This document shows, one piece after another, positions 17,141 to 25,446 of a stretch of DNA of 64,000 nt (its first letter is position 1; the number at the start of each line of letters is the position of its first letter). Below the pieces are notes generated by a model that made no database searches, was not told where the DNA came from, and worked only from the letters and a program-made list of their open reading frames with translations. Made by a program: the position numbers and the translations under genes. Origin of the DNA: Solirubrobacterales bacterium (GTDB taxonomy: Bacteria; Actinomycetota; Thermoleophilia; Solirubrobacterales; Solirubrobacteraceae); contig JAOPZS010000134.1 of the NCBI GenBank assembly GCA_025963965.1, positions 35,450 through 99,449 of the forward strand, given 5' to 3'.

Positions 17141-18670
17141 GTGCTCGGCTACCTCAGGCGCCTGGTGACGACGGGCGCGGCCTACCAGTTCGGGGACATC
17201 CTGGCGAAGGCGCTGGCGCTGCTGACGCTGCCGCTGTACACGCACCACCTGAGCCCGGACGCGTACGGGGCGGCGGAATCGCTGCTGACGGCGGTGATCC
17301 TCTCGAGCATCCTCGTGCGGGTCGGAGTCGGCGAGGCGTTCATCCGTTTTTATTTTGATGACGAGGACGTGCAGCGGCGTGATCGGATCGCACGCACGGC
17401 GACGGCCACGGTCGCGTGGACGACGACGCTCGCCGCCCTCGCCGCGCTGGCGTTCGCCGGACCGCTCTCGAAGCTGATCCTCGGCTTCCGCGACGCGCTG
17501 CTGTTCGACTGCGCGGTGCTCGGCCTGTGGGCCTTCACGAACCTCGAGATGGCCTACGGGCAGCTGCGCGTCGACGAACGGGCACGGACCTACATCTACG
17601 CCTCGGCGGCGAACGTGCTGCTGACGATCGCCTTCACGGTGACGCTCGTCGTGTTCGCCGGGCAGGGCGCGCGAGGGCTGCTGCTCGGCAACTTCGGCGC
17701 TTCGACGGTCGTCGTGCTCGCCCTCTGGTGGGTGCTGCGCCGGCGCGTCTCGCTGCGCGTGCGCAGGGCCGACCTGAGCGCGATGCTGATCTTCGGGCTG
17801 CCCACTGTCCCTGCCGACGCGAGCGTCTACGCGCTGCAGGTCGCCGATCGCTTCTACCTGTTCCGGTCCTACTCGCACGCCGCGGCGGGGCTCTACGCCG
17901 TGGCGATCAAGCTGGCGACGGTCGTCTTCGTCGCGGTGCGCGGGTTTCAGTACGCGTGGCCGCCGCTGGCGTACTCGATCGAGGACGACGAGGAGGCCGG
18001 GCGGCTCTACTCGATCGTGACGACCTACTACGCGCTGGCGACGGGTGTCGTCGTCTGCGCCGTCACGCTGCTCGGGCGCTGGCTCGTGTCGCTGCTGGCC
18101 GCTCACCGCTACTTCGACGCGCACCGCGCGCTTCCATGGCTGGCCCTCGGGTGGGCGCTGTACGGGCTGTACCTCGTGTTCGTTGCGATCTCCGGTCGTG
18201 CGCGGGTGACGACCCGCAACCTGCCTGCGGCGGCCGTGGGCCTCATCGTCAACATCGTGCTGCTGGTCCTGCTCGTGCCCTCGAGCGGCGCCGGGCTCGG
18301 CATCGCCGGCGCCGGCGTGGCGCTGTGCGGCGCCTACGCGGCGATGCTGGCGGTCATGTACGTGCTCACGCGCGGTCTGTTCCAGGTCGGCTTCCAGTGG
18401 CTTCGCCTGGCGAAGCTCGTTGTGATCCTCGCCGGCGTCGCCGTCTCGGGAGAGCTGCTGCTCCCCGATCACGGGCTGCTCGGCCTGCTGGCGCGCACCG
18501 CGTGGCTCGCGCTGGTGCCGCTCGGCCTGCTCGGGACGCGCTTCTTCGCCGAGAACGAGCGCCGGCAGGTCCGGCGCCTGATCGCCGACGGGCGCCGCCG
18601 CGTGGCCGCCTTCCGCGCCTCCCACGGAGAGGTCGAGGCCTATGCCGAGGATCCCCTGCGGGACCTCTGA
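17141..18670 (+). CDS. Polysaccharide flippase (Wzx/MOP superfamily)
   Basis: 509 residues from GTG 17141. The N-terminus (LRRLVTTGAAYQFGDILAKALALLTLPLYTHHLSP, in parts) is the classic start of MOP-family oligosaccharide flippases, followed by 12-14 predicted helices. It would translocate undecaprenyl-linked oligosaccharide to the outer face for the adjacent polymerase. The part of the frame before 17141 overlaps the polymerase gene and is not coding here. An acidic/basic C-terminal tail (ending AEDPLRDL) is cytoplasmic. Confidence 0.9.
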   Translation: MLGYLRRLVTTGAAYQFGDILAKALALLTLPLYTHHLSPDAYGAAESLLTAVILSSILVRVGVGEAFIRFYFDDEDVQRRDRIARTATATVAWTTTLAALAALAFAGPLSKLILGFRDALLFDCAVLGLWAFTNLEMAYGQLRVDERARTYIYASAANVLLTIAFTVTLVVFAGQGARGLLLGNFGASTVVVLALWWVLRRRVSLRVRRADLSAMLIFGLPTVPADASVYALQVADRFYLFRSYSHAAAGLYAVAIKLATVVFVAVRGFQYAWPPLAYSIEDDEEAGRLYSIVTTYYALATGVVVCAVTLLGRWLVSLLAAHRYFDAHRALPWLALGWALYGLYLVFVAISGRARVTTRNLPAAAVGLIVNIVLLVLLVPSSGAGLGIAGAGVALCGAYAAMLAVMYVLTRGLFQVGFQWLRLAKLVVILAGVAVSGELLLPDHGLLGLLARTAWLALVPLGLLGTRFFAENERRQVRRLIADGRRRVAAFRASHGEVEAYAEDPLRDL

Positions 18671-18782
18671 GCGACGCTCGGGCCGGGACGAGCCTCTTCG
18701 TGCGTCGCCGAGCCCATCTCCTGCACCGTCCAGAGGCGCTTTCGGGGCTCAAGCTGGTCTGAACGGAAACCGATCAGCCAGT

Positions 18783-19970
18783 ATGGTCGAGCTGACGACG
18801 GTGAAGCCGCGCCTGGCGGGCGCGCACGAGCGCCGCGTGCGAGCGGAGGCGCTGCGCCGCCACCGCGAGGAAGTTCGCGCCCGCGGCGCCGGCTCCGCGG
18901 GGGAGCTGTCCTACCTGCGCGCGCAGCTGCGCGTCGCGGCAAGCCTGACCACCCGCCTGGCGGCCGCTCGCGAGCCACGCGAGATGGCGTCGCAGGTCGT
19001 CGACGAGCTGCACGAGTGCTTCTCCTTCTACCTCGCGGCGATCCAGCAGCTGCACGACGACGGCACGCTGCGGCTCGTCGCGGCGCGGGGACGGCTGGCT
19101 GCCGTGATGGAGGAGTTCCTGCTGATCGAGCAGCCGGTGGCCAGCGGCGTCAACGGCCGCGTGGCGCGCTCCGGGGTGACGGCGCTCGTCGGCGACACCC
19201 GCAGCGACCCCGACTACATCGTCCGCGACCCCGGCACGGACCCGCGCTCGGAGCTGAGCGTGCCGATCGTCGTCGACGGATCGGTCTGGGGCGTGCTCAA
19301 CATCGAGGGCGCCGAGCGCGATGCCTTCGCCGAGGTCGACGTCGTGCTCGTCGAGGCGGTCGCGGCAAGTCTCGGCTCGGCGCTGCACCGCGCAAGGCTC
19401 GTGGAGGAGCTGGAGGGCGCCTTCTCGACGACGCTGGCGCTGCTGACGAGCACGGTCGAGGCGAAGGACGACTACACGGCCTCCCACGGAGAGGACGTCG
19501 CCGAGCTCGCCGAGCGCGTCGCCGTGCGGATGGCGTTGACGGAGAGCGACGCGCGCGACGTGCGGTTGGCCGCGATGCTCCACGACATCGGCAAGATCGC
19601 CGTGCCGAGCGAGATCCTGCTGAAGCCCGGCCCGCTGAACGACGAGGAGTGGGTCACGATGCGCGGCCACGCCGCGGCGGGCGGCGAGCTGGTGGCCCGG
19701 ATCGAGGCGTTCGCGCATCTCGCGCCGGCGGTGCGCGCGAGCCACGAGCGCTGGGACGGCGAGGGCTACCCGGACGGCCTGGTGCGCGAGAAGATTCCGC
19801 TGGCGGCACGCATCATCGCCGCCTGCGACACGTATGACGCGATCGTCACCGACCGGCCCTACCGGCCGGCCCGCACCGGCGGCGAGGCTCGTGAGGAGCT
19901 CGAGCGCGTCGCCGCCTCGCAGCTCGATCCGGCTGTCGTCGCGGCGCTGATCGACGAGCTGCAGGCCTAG
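18783..19970 (+). CDS. GAF-HD-GYP protein, probable c-di-GMP phosphodiesterase
   Basis: 395 residues from ATG 18783. A helical N-terminus (~70 residues) leads into a GAF domain (about 70-215), then an HD-GYP domain with HGEDVAELAERV, HDIGKIAVP, RGHAAAGGEL, SHERWDGEGYPDGL and AACDTYDAIVTDRPYR. The HD and GYP signatures are intact, so hydrolysis of cyclic di-GMP is expected, controlled by whatever the GAF domain senses. It lies inside the exopolysaccharide locus, the usual target of c-di-GMP. It converges on a glycosyltransferase gene: both genes end in the same CTAG palindrome. Confidence 0.92.
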   Translation: MVELTTVKPRLAGAHERRVRAEALRRHREEVRARGAGSAGELSYLRAQLRVAASLTTRLAAAREPREMASQVVDELHECFSFYLAAIQQLHDDGTLRLVAARGRLAAVMEEFLLIEQPVASGVNGRVARSGVTALVGDTRSDPDYIVRDPGTDPRSELSVPIVVDGSVWGVLNIEGAERDAFAEVDVVLVEAVAASLGSALHRARLVEELEGAFSTTLALLTSTVEAKDDYTASHGEDVAELAERVAVRMALTESDARDVRLAAMLHDIGKIAVPSEILLKPGPLNDEEWVTMRGHAAAGGELVARIEAFAHLAPAVRASHERWDGEGYPDGLVREKIPLAARIIAACDTYDAIVTDRPYRPARTGGEAREELERVAASQLDPAVVAALIDELQA

Positions 19971-20920
19971 CTCTCGCGGTTGTATCGATCGGCTGCCTCG
20001 CGCAGCCCTTCGCCGCGCCGCGGGAACAGCGTCGCGGCTACGTGCAGCCAGAGGCGCCGCGCGTCGTGCCCGGGCAGCGCAAGCGCGGCGAGCGCCCTGA
20101 GCGCGTAGGCGTAGGCGGTCAGCCAGCGCACGGCCCGCGCCGCGGCGGCGGAGTGGTGCTTGCGCATGTAAAGGTCGCGGTTGCGCGAGAGCTCGACGAT
20201 GCGCCGTGCAGGAACGGCGCCGGTCGCGAGCTGCTCGTGGTGGACCGCCCGCGCGGCCGGGACGAACACGCTCGACCAGCCCGCCCGGTGCAGCCGCCAG
20301 GCGAAGTCGACCTCGTCTGAGTAGACGAAGAAGTCGGGGTCGAGGTAACCGATCGCCGCGGCAGGCTCGCGGCGTACGAGCAGCGCCGCGGACTGGCACC
20401 AGTCGACCTCGCGGACACTGTCGCCGCGGCTCTGCACCGTGTAGAGGCGGTGCAGGAAGAGCGCCCCGGCGAGCGCCGTCAGGGGGCTCGGAAAGCGCCA
20501 CGCGCAGGGCTGCGGTGAACCGTCCGGTCGCAGCAGCCGCGCCCCGGCGAGCGCCGCGCGCGGGCGCTCCCTCAGCGCCTGCCACAGCGCGGCCGTCGCG
20601 CCGGGCAGCAACTCGGTGTCCTCGTTGAGCAGCAGCGCGAACCGCCCCCGCGCGGCGCGCAGCAGCTCGCTGTCGTTGAGGCCCTTGCCGCGACGTGAGG
20701 AGACCGCGATCACCCGGTCCACCGCCGGGTGCGCCTCCGCAGCAGCGGAGGAGCCGTCGCGCGAGCCGTTGTCGAGCACGATCACCTCACTCGCGAACGC
20801 CAGCGTCTCGCGCTCGCGGGCGATCGCGTCGAGCCCGCGCAGCAGCAGCTCCCGCTGCGAGGTGTTGACGACGCAGAAGCTCACCTCGACGTCCCCGTCG
20901 TCGTGCTCGGCGCCGTCCAT
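19967..20920 (-). CDS. Family 2 glycosyltransferase (rhamnosyltransferase-like)
   Basis: 317 residues from ATG 20920. GT-A fold motifs: VSFCVVNTSQRELL, VIVLDNGSRDGS, GKGLNDSELL, LLLNEDTELLPGA (DxD-like) and FFVYSDEVDFAWRLHRAGW with a later VHHE motif. This is the dTDP-rhamnosyl/galactofuranosyl type of GT2 that adds sugars to lipid-linked acceptors on the cytoplasmic face. The C-terminal ~60 residues are amphipathic. The start faces the GT4 gene across 37 bp; a GAGAAT box lies 6 nt before the ATG. Confidence 0.88.
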   Translation of the reverse strand: MDGAEHDDGDVEVSFCVVNTSQRELLLRGLDAIARERETLAFASEVIVLDNGSRDGSSAAAEAHPAVDRVIAVSSRRGKGLNDSELLRAARGRFALLLNEDTELLPGATAALWQALRERPRAALAGARLLRPDGSPQPCAWRFPSPLTALAGALFLHRLYTVQSRGDSVREVDWCQSAALLVRREPAAAIGYLDPDFFVYSDEVDFAWRLHRAGWSSVFVPAARAVHHEQLATGAVPARRIVELSRNRDLYMRKHHSAAAARAVRWLTAYAYALRALAALALPGHDARRLWLHVAATLFPRRGEGLREAADRYNRES

Positions 20921-20943
20921 GCCCGCATTCTCGCTGGCGCGCC

Positions 20944-20949
20944 TATTGT
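20944..20949 (+). promoter_or_regulatory. -10 box TATTGT for a leaderless transcript
   Basis: TATTGT ends 8 nt before GTG 20958 in the 37-bp divergent gap. No Shine-Dalgarno sequence precedes the GTG. Confidence 0.5.
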
Positions 20950-20957
20950 CCGTCGGC

Positions 20958-22070
20958 GTGCGCGTCCATCTCGTAGACCCTTCGGCGTACACGCCGCCCT
21001 ACGACCATGCGCTGGCGGCAGGGCTTGCGTCGGCGGGCGCCGAGGTCGAGCTGTTCACGAGCCGCTTCGCCTACGGCCCGGTGCCGGCACCGGCCGGCTA
21101 CCGGCGCGAGGAGCTCTTCTACCGCGGTGCGGCCCGCGTCGGGAACGCGCGGGCACGGCGGCTCGTCAAGCTCGCCGGGCACGTCCCCGGCATGCTGCGC
21201 TACCGGGCGCGCGCCGCCGCGGCCGACGTCGTCCATTTCCAGTGGCTGACCGTGCAGCACCTCGACGGAGCGCTGCTGCCGTCGCGCCGTCGCGGGCGCC
21301 CGCTGCTGCTGACCGCGCACGACATCCTGCCACGCGAGGCGCGCCCTGGGCAGCGTGCGGCGCAGCGCCGCCTGTACCGGCGCTTCGATGCGGTGATCGC
21401 CCACTCCGAGCACGGACGGAGCCGCCTGGTCGAGGATCTCGGAGTCGAGCCCGAGCGCGTGCACGTGATCCCCCACGGCGTCTTCGCCCACCTCGCCGAG
21501 CAGCCGGTGACCGACGGCCCGCTGGGCAGGCCGCCGTTCACGAGCGAGCTGCCCGTGGTGCTGTGCTTCGGGCTGATGCGCCCGTACAAGGGCATCGATG
21601 TGCTGCTCGACGCCTGGCGCGGGATCGAGGGTGCGGAGCTGTGGATCGCCGGGATGCCGCGGATGGACATCGCTGCGCTGCGCGCTGCCGCTCCGCCGAA
21701 CGTGCGCTTCGTGGCGCGCTTCATCGGAGACGCGGAGCTGCCGGCGTACTTCCGCGCCGCGAGCCTCGTCGTCCTGCCCTACCGGGAGATCGACCAGTCG
21801 GGCGTGCTCTTCACGGCGCTCGCGTTCGGACGCCCGCTGCTGCTCAGCGACGTCGGTGGCTTCCCCGAGGTGGCCGCGACGGGCGCCGCGCGCATCGTCC
21901 CGGCGGGCGACCCCGCCGCGCTGCACGGCGCGCTCGCGTCGCTGCTCGCTGACCCGGCCGAGCTTCGGAAGATGTCCGAGCGGGCGCTGCTGGCCGGCGA
22001 GGGGGAGTACTCGTGGCCGGCGATCGCAGACCGAACGCTGGCGCTGTACGAGCGCCTGCGTGCCGCCTGA
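20958..22070 (+). CDS. Family 4 (GT-B) glycosyltransferase
   Basis: 370 residues from GTG 20958. N-terminal acceptor domain (VHLVDPSAYTPPYDHALA, with LTAHDILP and VIAHSEHGRSRLV). C-terminal donor domain with VIPHGVF, LCFGLMRPYKGIDVLLDAW, RFIGDAELPAYFRAASLVVLPYREIDQSGVL and the GT4 motif FGRPLLLSDVGGFPEV. It transfers a nucleotide-activated sugar to a growing glycan in the cytoplasm. The frame before 20958 is antisense to the divergent GT2 gene. It ends one base before the convergent cupin stop. Confidence 0.9.
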   Translation: MRVHLVDPSAYTPPYDHALAAGLASAGAEVELFTSRFAYGPVPAPAGYRREELFYRGAARVGNARARRLVKLAGHVPGMLRYRARAAAADVVHFQWLTVQHLDGALLPSRRRGRPLLLTAHDILPREARPGQRAAQRRLYRRFDAVIAHSEHGRSRLVEDLGVEPERVHVIPHGVFAHLAEQPVTDGPLGRPPFTSELPVVLCFGLMRPYKGIDVLLDAWRGIEGAELWIAGMPRMDIAALRAAAPPNVRFVARFIGDAELPAYFRAASLVVLPYREIDQSGVLFTALAFGRPLLLSDVGGFPEVAATGAARIVPAGDPAALHGALASLLADPAELRKMSERALLAGEGEYSWPAIADRTLALYERLRAA

Positions 22071-22071
22071 G

Positions 22072-22455
22072 CTACTCGGTCCAGAAGTCGTGCAGCAGCT
22101 CGCCGTCGGACTCGTGGCGGGGGCCGAATGCGAGGACGGTCATCCCATCCGGGCCCGCCTCGAGGGCGCGGACCACGGGGGGCGCTATGCGGATCGCGTC
22201 GTGCTTGGAGATCTCGCGGACGTCGTCATCCAGGCGGATGCGCCCGGCGCCGTCGAGCACGACGTAGACCTCCTCGGCGTTCTCGTGGCGATGTCCGAAC
22301 CCCTGGCGCATGCCGGGTTTCAGAACGTGGTAGGCGAAGCCGGTCGTCTCCGCGTCGAGCTCCTCGCGCGGGAAGTGCGCCTCGCCCACCTGCGACAGCC
22401 CGAAGTCCTTGGCGCTGTCCTTCGTGTCATCGAGGTTCTTGATCGTGTAGCTCAT
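22072..22455 (-). CDS. Small cupin-domain protein
   Basis: 127 residues from ATG 22455. A single cupin barrel: HVLKPGMRQGFGHRHENAEEVYVVLDG (motif 1 with two His and a Glu, given in parts) and the second strand set around HDAIRIAPPVVRALEAG. It could be a sugar-phosphate isomerase-like or metal-dependent oxygenase/sensor domain; the substrate is unknown. It is monocistronic, convergent with the GT4 gene and divergent from the next glycosyltransferase. Confidence 0.8.
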   Translation of the reverse strand: MSYTIKNLDDTKDSAKDFGLSQVGEAHFPREELDAETTGFAYHVLKPGMRQGFGHRHENAEEVYVVLDGAGRIRLDDDVREISKHDAIRIAPPVVRALEAGPDGMTVLAFGPRHESDGELLHDFWTE

Positions 22456-22462
22456 CGCCCGG

Positions 22463-22468
22463 AGTCTA
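22463..22468 (-). promoter_or_regulatory. -10 box TAGACT for leaderless cupin mRNA
   Basis: On the minus strand TAGACT lies 7 nt before ATG 22455. No Shine-Dalgarno sequence is seen. Confidence 0.55.
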
Positions 22469-22489
22469 GCCAGCGGGGAGAATGACCCC

Positions 22490-23650
22490 GTGACCGTCAT
22501 CGCGGTGATCTTCTGGCTGTGCGTCGCCATGATCGTGTGGACCCAGCTCGGCTATGCGCTGGCCCTCGCGGGGGTTGCGGCGCTCAGCCGGCGCCGGTCG
22601 GCGCCTCGCGCCGGCGATGCTACGGAGCTGCCGTCCCTGTCGCTGATCGTCGCCGCGCACGACGAGCAGGGGGTGATCGGGGAGAAGGTCGGCAACGCGC
22701 TCGAGCTCGACTACCCGCGCGAGCTGCTCGAGGTGATCGTGGCGTGCGACGGCTGCACCGACGCGACCGCCGAGCGGGCGAGGGCGGCCGGGGCGGACCT
22801 CGTGCTGGAGCTGCCGCGCGGCGGCAAGATCCGTGCGCAGGATGCTGCCGTGGAGCGAGCGCGCGGGGAGCTGGTGGCATTCTCGGACGCCAACGCGCAG
22901 TGGCAGCCGGACGCGGCGCGCGAGCTCGCCGGAGCCTTCGCCGAGCCGCGCGTGGGCTACGCCTGCGGGCAGGTCCGCTTCGTCCAGGCCGCGCACGGCC
23001 GCGCAGCGGGAAACCAGGAGGGCGTCTACTGGCGCTACGAGCTGGCGGTGCGCGGCCTGGAGTCGCGGCTCTCCTCGGTCACCGCCGGAAACGGCGCGAT
23101 CTACGCGACCCGCCGAAGCGCCTACCTCGTCGTCGACCCGATCATGGGTCACGACCTCTCGCTGCCGTTCAACATGGTCAAGCGCGGCCTGCGCGCGGTG
23201 TACGTGCCGAGCGCGAGGGCGACGGAGAAGATGGTGCCGACGATCGAGGGGGAGTTCGCCCGCAAGCGGCGCATGATGAGCCACACCTGGCCGATCCTGC
23301 TGCGCGGCGGGATGCTCTCCCCGCGCGGTTATCCGCCGGGCTACGCGGCGATGATCTTCTCGCACCGCCTGCTGCGCTACTCGACGCCCGGGCTGCATGC
23401 GGTGGCGCTCGTGCTGAACGTCGTGCTCCTCGCCGGGACCGGCGGCGCCGCGCGGGTCCTCTACGCCGTCACGCTCCTCGCGCAGCTCGTGCTGCTCGCC
23501 GCCGCCGCGCTCGCCGGCGTCCTGCCGCTGCGCCCGCTGCTCGTGGCCCGCTACTACGTCCTCACGACCGCATCGCCGGCCGCCGGCCTGTGGGACTGGC
23601 TGCGCCACGGCACCGAGGCCTCCTGGGAGGCCGCCGACGGAACACGCTGA
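22490..23650 (+). CDS. Membrane family 2 glycosyltransferase (processive type)
   Basis: 386 residues from GTG 22490. One N-terminal helix, then a GT2 domain (SLSLIVAAHDEQGVI, IVACDGCTDAT, AFSDANAQWQPDA, TAGNGAIYATRRSAY, IMGHDLSLPFNMVKRG, FARKRRM). Three or four C-terminal membrane helices follow. The architecture resembles hyaluronan, cellulose or poly-GlcNAc synthases. The expected processive Q/RxxRW motif is replaced by KRRMMSHTW, so it may add a limited number of residues. It is probably a membrane-embedded polymerising or elongating transferase of this locus. Confidence 0.85.
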   Translation: MTVIAVIFWLCVAMIVWTQLGYALALAGVAALSRRRSAPRAGDATELPSLSLIVAAHDEQGVIGEKVGNALELDYPRELLEVIVACDGCTDATAERARAAGADLVLELPRGGKIRAQDAAVERARGELVAFSDANAQWQPDAARELAGAFAEPRVGYACGQVRFVQAAHGRAAGNQEGVYWRYELAVRGLESRLSSVTAGNGAIYATRRSAYLVVDPIMGHDLSLPFNMVKRGLRAVYVPSARATEKMVPTIEGEFARKRRMMSHTWPILLRGGMLSPRGYPPGYAAMIFSHRLLRYSTPGLHAVALVLNVVLLAGTGGAARVLYAVTLLAQLVLLAAAALAGVLPLRPLLVARYYVLTTASPAAGLWDWLRHGTEASWEAADGTR

Positions 23651-23758
23651 CGGGCGGCAGGCGGCGTGCTACGGCGTCCTCGGTCGCTCATGTACAGAGC
23701 ACACTTCGCTCCCTGCGTCCTCGTATCACTTGCCTGCCACCCGTCAGCTGCTGACAAG

Positions 23759-24361
23759 ATGCCGAGAGTGCTCCGGCGCCTGCTCGACATCGTGGTCTCC
23801 TCCTTGGCGCTGGCGCTGGTCTCGCCGCTGCTTGCCGTCGCGGTCGTTGCGATCCGGCTCGAGAGCCGGGGGGGCGTGATCTACCGCCAGCGCCGCGCGG
23901 GCCGCGACGGGGAGCCCTTCGACGTCCTGAAACTGCGCACGATGGTCGATGGCGCCGAGCACATCGGCGCGGGCCTCGCGATCGACGCCGGCGACGCCCG
24001 CGTGACGCGCGTCGGGGCGCTGCTGCGCCGCACGTCGATCGACGAGCTGCCGAACCTCCTCAACGTGCTGCGGGGCGACATGACGTTGATCGGCCCGCGG
24101 CCGACGCTGCCGGCGCAGGTGGAGCAGTACAGCGCGCGCCAGCGCGGCCGGCTGGCGGTCAAGCCCGGGATCACCGGCTGGGCGCAGGTCAACGGGCGCG
24201 CGTCGCTGCCCTGGAGCGAGCGGATCGAGCTCGACCTGTACTACATCGAGCACCGCTCGCTCGCGCTCGACCTGCGGATCATCGGGCGCACCGTCGCGAT
24301 GGTGCTGGGGGGGCACGGCCTGTACAAGGGCGCCACCGGGGGCTGGGAGGGCGAGCTGTGA
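23759..24361 (+). CDS. Initiating sugar-phosphate transferase (PglC/WbaP C-terminal type)
   Basis: 200 residues from ATG 23759. Bacterial sugar transferase domain: one N-terminal re-entrant helix (LDIVVSSLALALVSPLLAVA), the basic motif YRQRRAGRDGEPFDVLKLRTM, then RRTSIDELPNLLNVLRGDM, GPRPTLPAQV and KPGITGWAQVNGR. The small size matches PglC-like phosphoglycosyl transferases that load the first sugar-1-phosphate onto undecaprenyl phosphate. This is the committed step for the repeat unit polymerised by the nearby Wzy protein. Its TGA overlaps the GTG of the ATP-grasp gene. Confidence 0.93.
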   Translation: MPRVLRRLLDIVVSSLALALVSPLLAVAVVAIRLESRGGVIYRQRRAGRDGEPFDVLKLRTMVDGAEHIGAGLAIDAGDARVTRVGALLRRTSIDELPNLLNVLRGDMTLIGPRPTLPAQVEQYSARQRGRLAVKPGITGWAQVNGRASLPWSERIELDLYYIEHRSLALDLRIIGRTVAMVLGGHGLYKGATGGWEGEL

Positions 24362-25371
24362 GCGCTGAGCACGAGTCGCTCCCGGCGATCCTGCTGACGG
24401 CGGCCGGCAAGCGCTACGACATCGTCTCGTGCTTCGCGCGGCTGACGCGGACGATCGTCGCCGACGCCTCGCCGCTGGCCCCGGCGCAGTACGCGGCGCA
24501 GGTCCGCGAGACGGTGCCCCGGATGGACGACCCCGGCTACGTCCCGGCGCTGGCGGCGATCTGCGAGCGTTACGGCGTCGGCGCCGTGCTGCCGCTGACA
24601 GACCTCGACATCGAGATCCTCGCCCGCGCCCGCGAAGCCGGCACGCTGCCGGCGCTCGTGCCCTCCGCCGAGGTCGCCGCGGCGACGTACGACAAGTACG
24701 AGACCCACCGGCTGCTCGGTGCGCTCGGCCTGCCCTCACCGCCGACGGTGCTGCCCGACGACGACCTGGCGGCGATCGACTACCCGGTGATGGTCAAGCC
24801 GCGCCGTGGCTCAGGAGCCCGCTCGATCCACCTCGCTCGCGACGAGCGCGAGGCGCGCTTCTTCGTCGACTACGTGGCGGAGCCCGTGATGGTTCAGCAG
24901 GCGATGAACGGACCGGAGATCTCGATCGACTGCCTCGGCGACGGCGACGGCCGGTGCCTCAACGCGATTCCCCGCACGATGATCGAGTCGCGCGGTGGCG
25001 AGTCGATCAAGGGCACGGTGATCGAAGACGCCGAGATGGTCGCGCTCGGTCGGCTGGTGGTCGAAGCGCTCGGCCTGCGCGGCCCGGCGACGATCCAGGT
25101 GTTCCGCGACGCCGACACGGGCCTCGGCATCACCGATGTCAACACCCGTTTCGGGGGCGCCTTCCCGGCGCCCGTCTACGCGGCGCTGCCCGGGCGCACG
25201 TACCCGGAGCTGATCGTCGCGATGGCGGCCGGCCGGACGATCGAGCCGCACGTCGGCGAGTTCAACGCCGGGATGACGTTCACGCGCTACTACTGGCAGC
25301 TGGAGCTGGACGAGCTGATGCGTCCGACCGGCCGGGACATCGTCCCGAACGGCCCGCCCGCGCCGCGATGA
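24358..25371 (+). CDS. ATP-grasp enzyme (CarB/PylC-like ligase)
   Basis: 337 residues from GTG 24358 (GTGA overlap). N-terminal Rossmann-like part (LTAAGKRYDIV, LPLTDLDIEIL), then ATP-grasp: YPVMVKPRRGSGARSIHLA, VMVQQAMNGPEISIDCLGDG, ATIQVFRD and TDVNTRFGGAFP (Asn and acidic residues for Mg-ATP). Such enzymes form amide or carboxylate-amine bonds. Coupling with the initiating sugar transferase suggests modification of a glycan sugar or lipid carrier, for example with an amino acid. The substrate cannot be read from the sequence. Confidence 0.82.
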   Translation: MSAEHESLPAILLTAAGKRYDIVSCFARLTRTIVADASPLAPAQYAAQVRETVPRMDDPGYVPALAAICERYGVGAVLPLTDLDIEILARAREAGTLPALVPSAEVAAATYDKYETHRLLGALGLPSPPTVLPDDDLAAIDYPVMVKPRRGSGARSIHLARDEREARFFVDYVAEPVMVQQAMNGPEISIDCLGDGDGRCLNAIPRTMIESRGGESIKGTVIEDAEMVALGRLVVEALGLRGPATIQVFRDADTGLGITDVNTRFGGAFPAPVYAALPGRTYPELIVAMAAGRTIEPHVGEFNAGMTFTRYYWQLELDELMRPTGRDIVPNGPPAPR

Positions 25372-25432
25372 GCACGGCGCTGCCCGTCGGGGGCCGGGCG
25401 CGTCAACTGCGCGATCGGGCCACGAGGGGGAC

Positions 25433-25438
25433 TAGACT
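25433..25438 (+). promoter_or_regulatory. -10 box TAGACT for a leaderless transcript
   Basis: TAGACT lies 8 nt before GTG 25447. No Shine-Dalgarno sequence is present in the 75-bp gap. Confidence 0.55.
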
Positions 25439-25446
25439 CCCTCTTC

